From contig BOKW01000002.1 in the NCBI GenBank assembly GCA_016861185.1, positions 186,001 to 250,000 of the forward strand: a DNA stretch of 64,000 nt, read 5' to 3'. Below the pieces are notes generated by a model. It was given only the letters and a program-made list of their open reading frames with translations. It had not been told where the DNA came from and searched no databases. How positions within the stretch are numbered: the first letter of the stretch is position 1; each line of letters starts with the position of its first letter. Positions 63,810 to 64,000 of this stretch are shown piece by piece. Source of the DNA: Betaproteobacteria bacterium. GTDB lineage: Bacteria; Pseudomonadota; Gammaproteobacteria; Burkholderiales; Burkholderiaceae_F. The position numbers were made by a program, and so were the translations under genes.

Positions 63810-64000
63810 TCACCCGTCCGTCGAAGGTCTGTCGAGCTGCAGCACGGCCGATTCCAGTTCGCCGGCGGCGTTGCCGCGCAGCCGACAAGCTTCCTGGAAG
63901 CGCTCGAGCGCCTCGCGCTCGGCGCGCCTGTAGCGGACGAGCCGCGCCATCAGATCGTCGAAGTCGACCTGATGGCCGTCGAAATCGGGGCCGTCGACGC
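63810..64000 (-). CDS. NfnA-like (sulfide/dihydroorotate dehydrogenase-like) protein, C-terminal end
   Basis: Only the last 63 codons are in the window; the gene continues past position 64000. The end of the chain reads VDGPDFDGHQVDFDDLM and a charged tail, then TGA at 63810-63812. This C-terminal VDGP-FDGH-VDFDELM block is typical of ferredoxin-NADP reductase subunit alpha (NfnA, PyrK-related FAD/NAD and [2Fe-2S] proteins). It starts the operon of NfnB, KorA, KorB and the ferredoxin-PFOR protein; the stop lies 3 bases from the NfnB start. Confidence 0.8.
   Translation of the reverse strand, partial: VDGPDFDGHQVDFDDLMARLVRYRRAEREALERFQEACRLRGNAAGELESAVLQLDRPSTDG

Overview
The window reads as chromosomal DNA of a very GC-rich betaproteobacterium, most likely Burkholderiales or a close relative, able to oxidise thiosulfate. 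The signs are a complete Sox gene set, a TusA/DsrE-type sulfur-carrier pair, typical beta-proteobacterial sdhCDAB-sdhE-gltA gene order, and a methylcitrate-cycle cluster. There is no prophage, insertion sequence or CRISPR array. Gene density is high and many neighbours overlap by the ATGA type, so long operons dominate.

Layout. 1-5460: a truncated ferredoxin-reductase, an unusual CMD-Rieske fusion, siroheme synthase cysG, then on the minus strand a Sfum_1244-type protein and a LexA-like S24 protein without its lysine, and on the plus strand tusA and a DsrE2-like gene. 5681-15007: the sox region, with an ArsR-type regulator (under an FNR-like box and an 18-bp palindrome), soxC, soxD, soxY, soxZ, soxA, soxX, a terminator hairpin, a thioredoxin (soxW-like), soxB, a HELVH protein and a SoxS-like thioredoxin. 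15075-15468: tRNA-Ser(UGA), flanked by a copy of its own 5' half and a copy of its own 3' end, separated from it by arrays of tiny perfect hairpins. 15508-21647: a BMP-type nucleoside ABC transporter and guanine deaminase. 21741-34288: mixed housekeeping genes (FtsX-like permease, truncated hemoglobin, rmuC, PAS-GGDEF protein, DAHP synthase, aminotransferase, M14 peptidase, a GNAT-exonuclease fusion, PIN protein, alcohol dehydrogenase).

34297-37870 is a four-gene MCE (Mla-like) lipid transport operon. 38298-47097 is a long minus-strand run with mdh, a VOC protein, prpB, prpC, a small secreted protein, prpD, a lipoprotein and acnA. A GntR regulator, sdhCDAB, sdhE and gltA lie divergently (47373-53167), and the shared intergenic region holds a 12-bp palindrome placed just upstream of a perfect minus-strand -10 box. 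Together they cover citrate synthase, aconitase, succinate dehydrogenase, malate dehydrogenase and the three methylcitrate-cycle steps for propionyl-CoA. 53229-56826 holds a DUF1501 Tat protein and a haem-motif lipoprotein behind a perfect FNR consensus. 57132-64000 is a 2-oxoacid:ferredoxin oxidoreductase operon (KorA, KorB, a ferredoxin fused to what looks like a worn-out PFOR domain, and an NfnAB/GltD-type pair) that could link 2-oxoacid oxidation to NADP(H).

How it fits together: thiosulfate electrons enter through Sox, sulfur is passed in the cytoplasm by TusA/DsrE, and carbon flows through the TCA and methylcitrate cycles. The two FNR-like boxes suggest oxygen-responsive control. Less ordinary parts are the PFOR-like/ferredoxin fusion, the CMD-Rieske and GNAT-exonuclease fusions, the lysine-less S24 protein and the tRNA-Ser repeat array.
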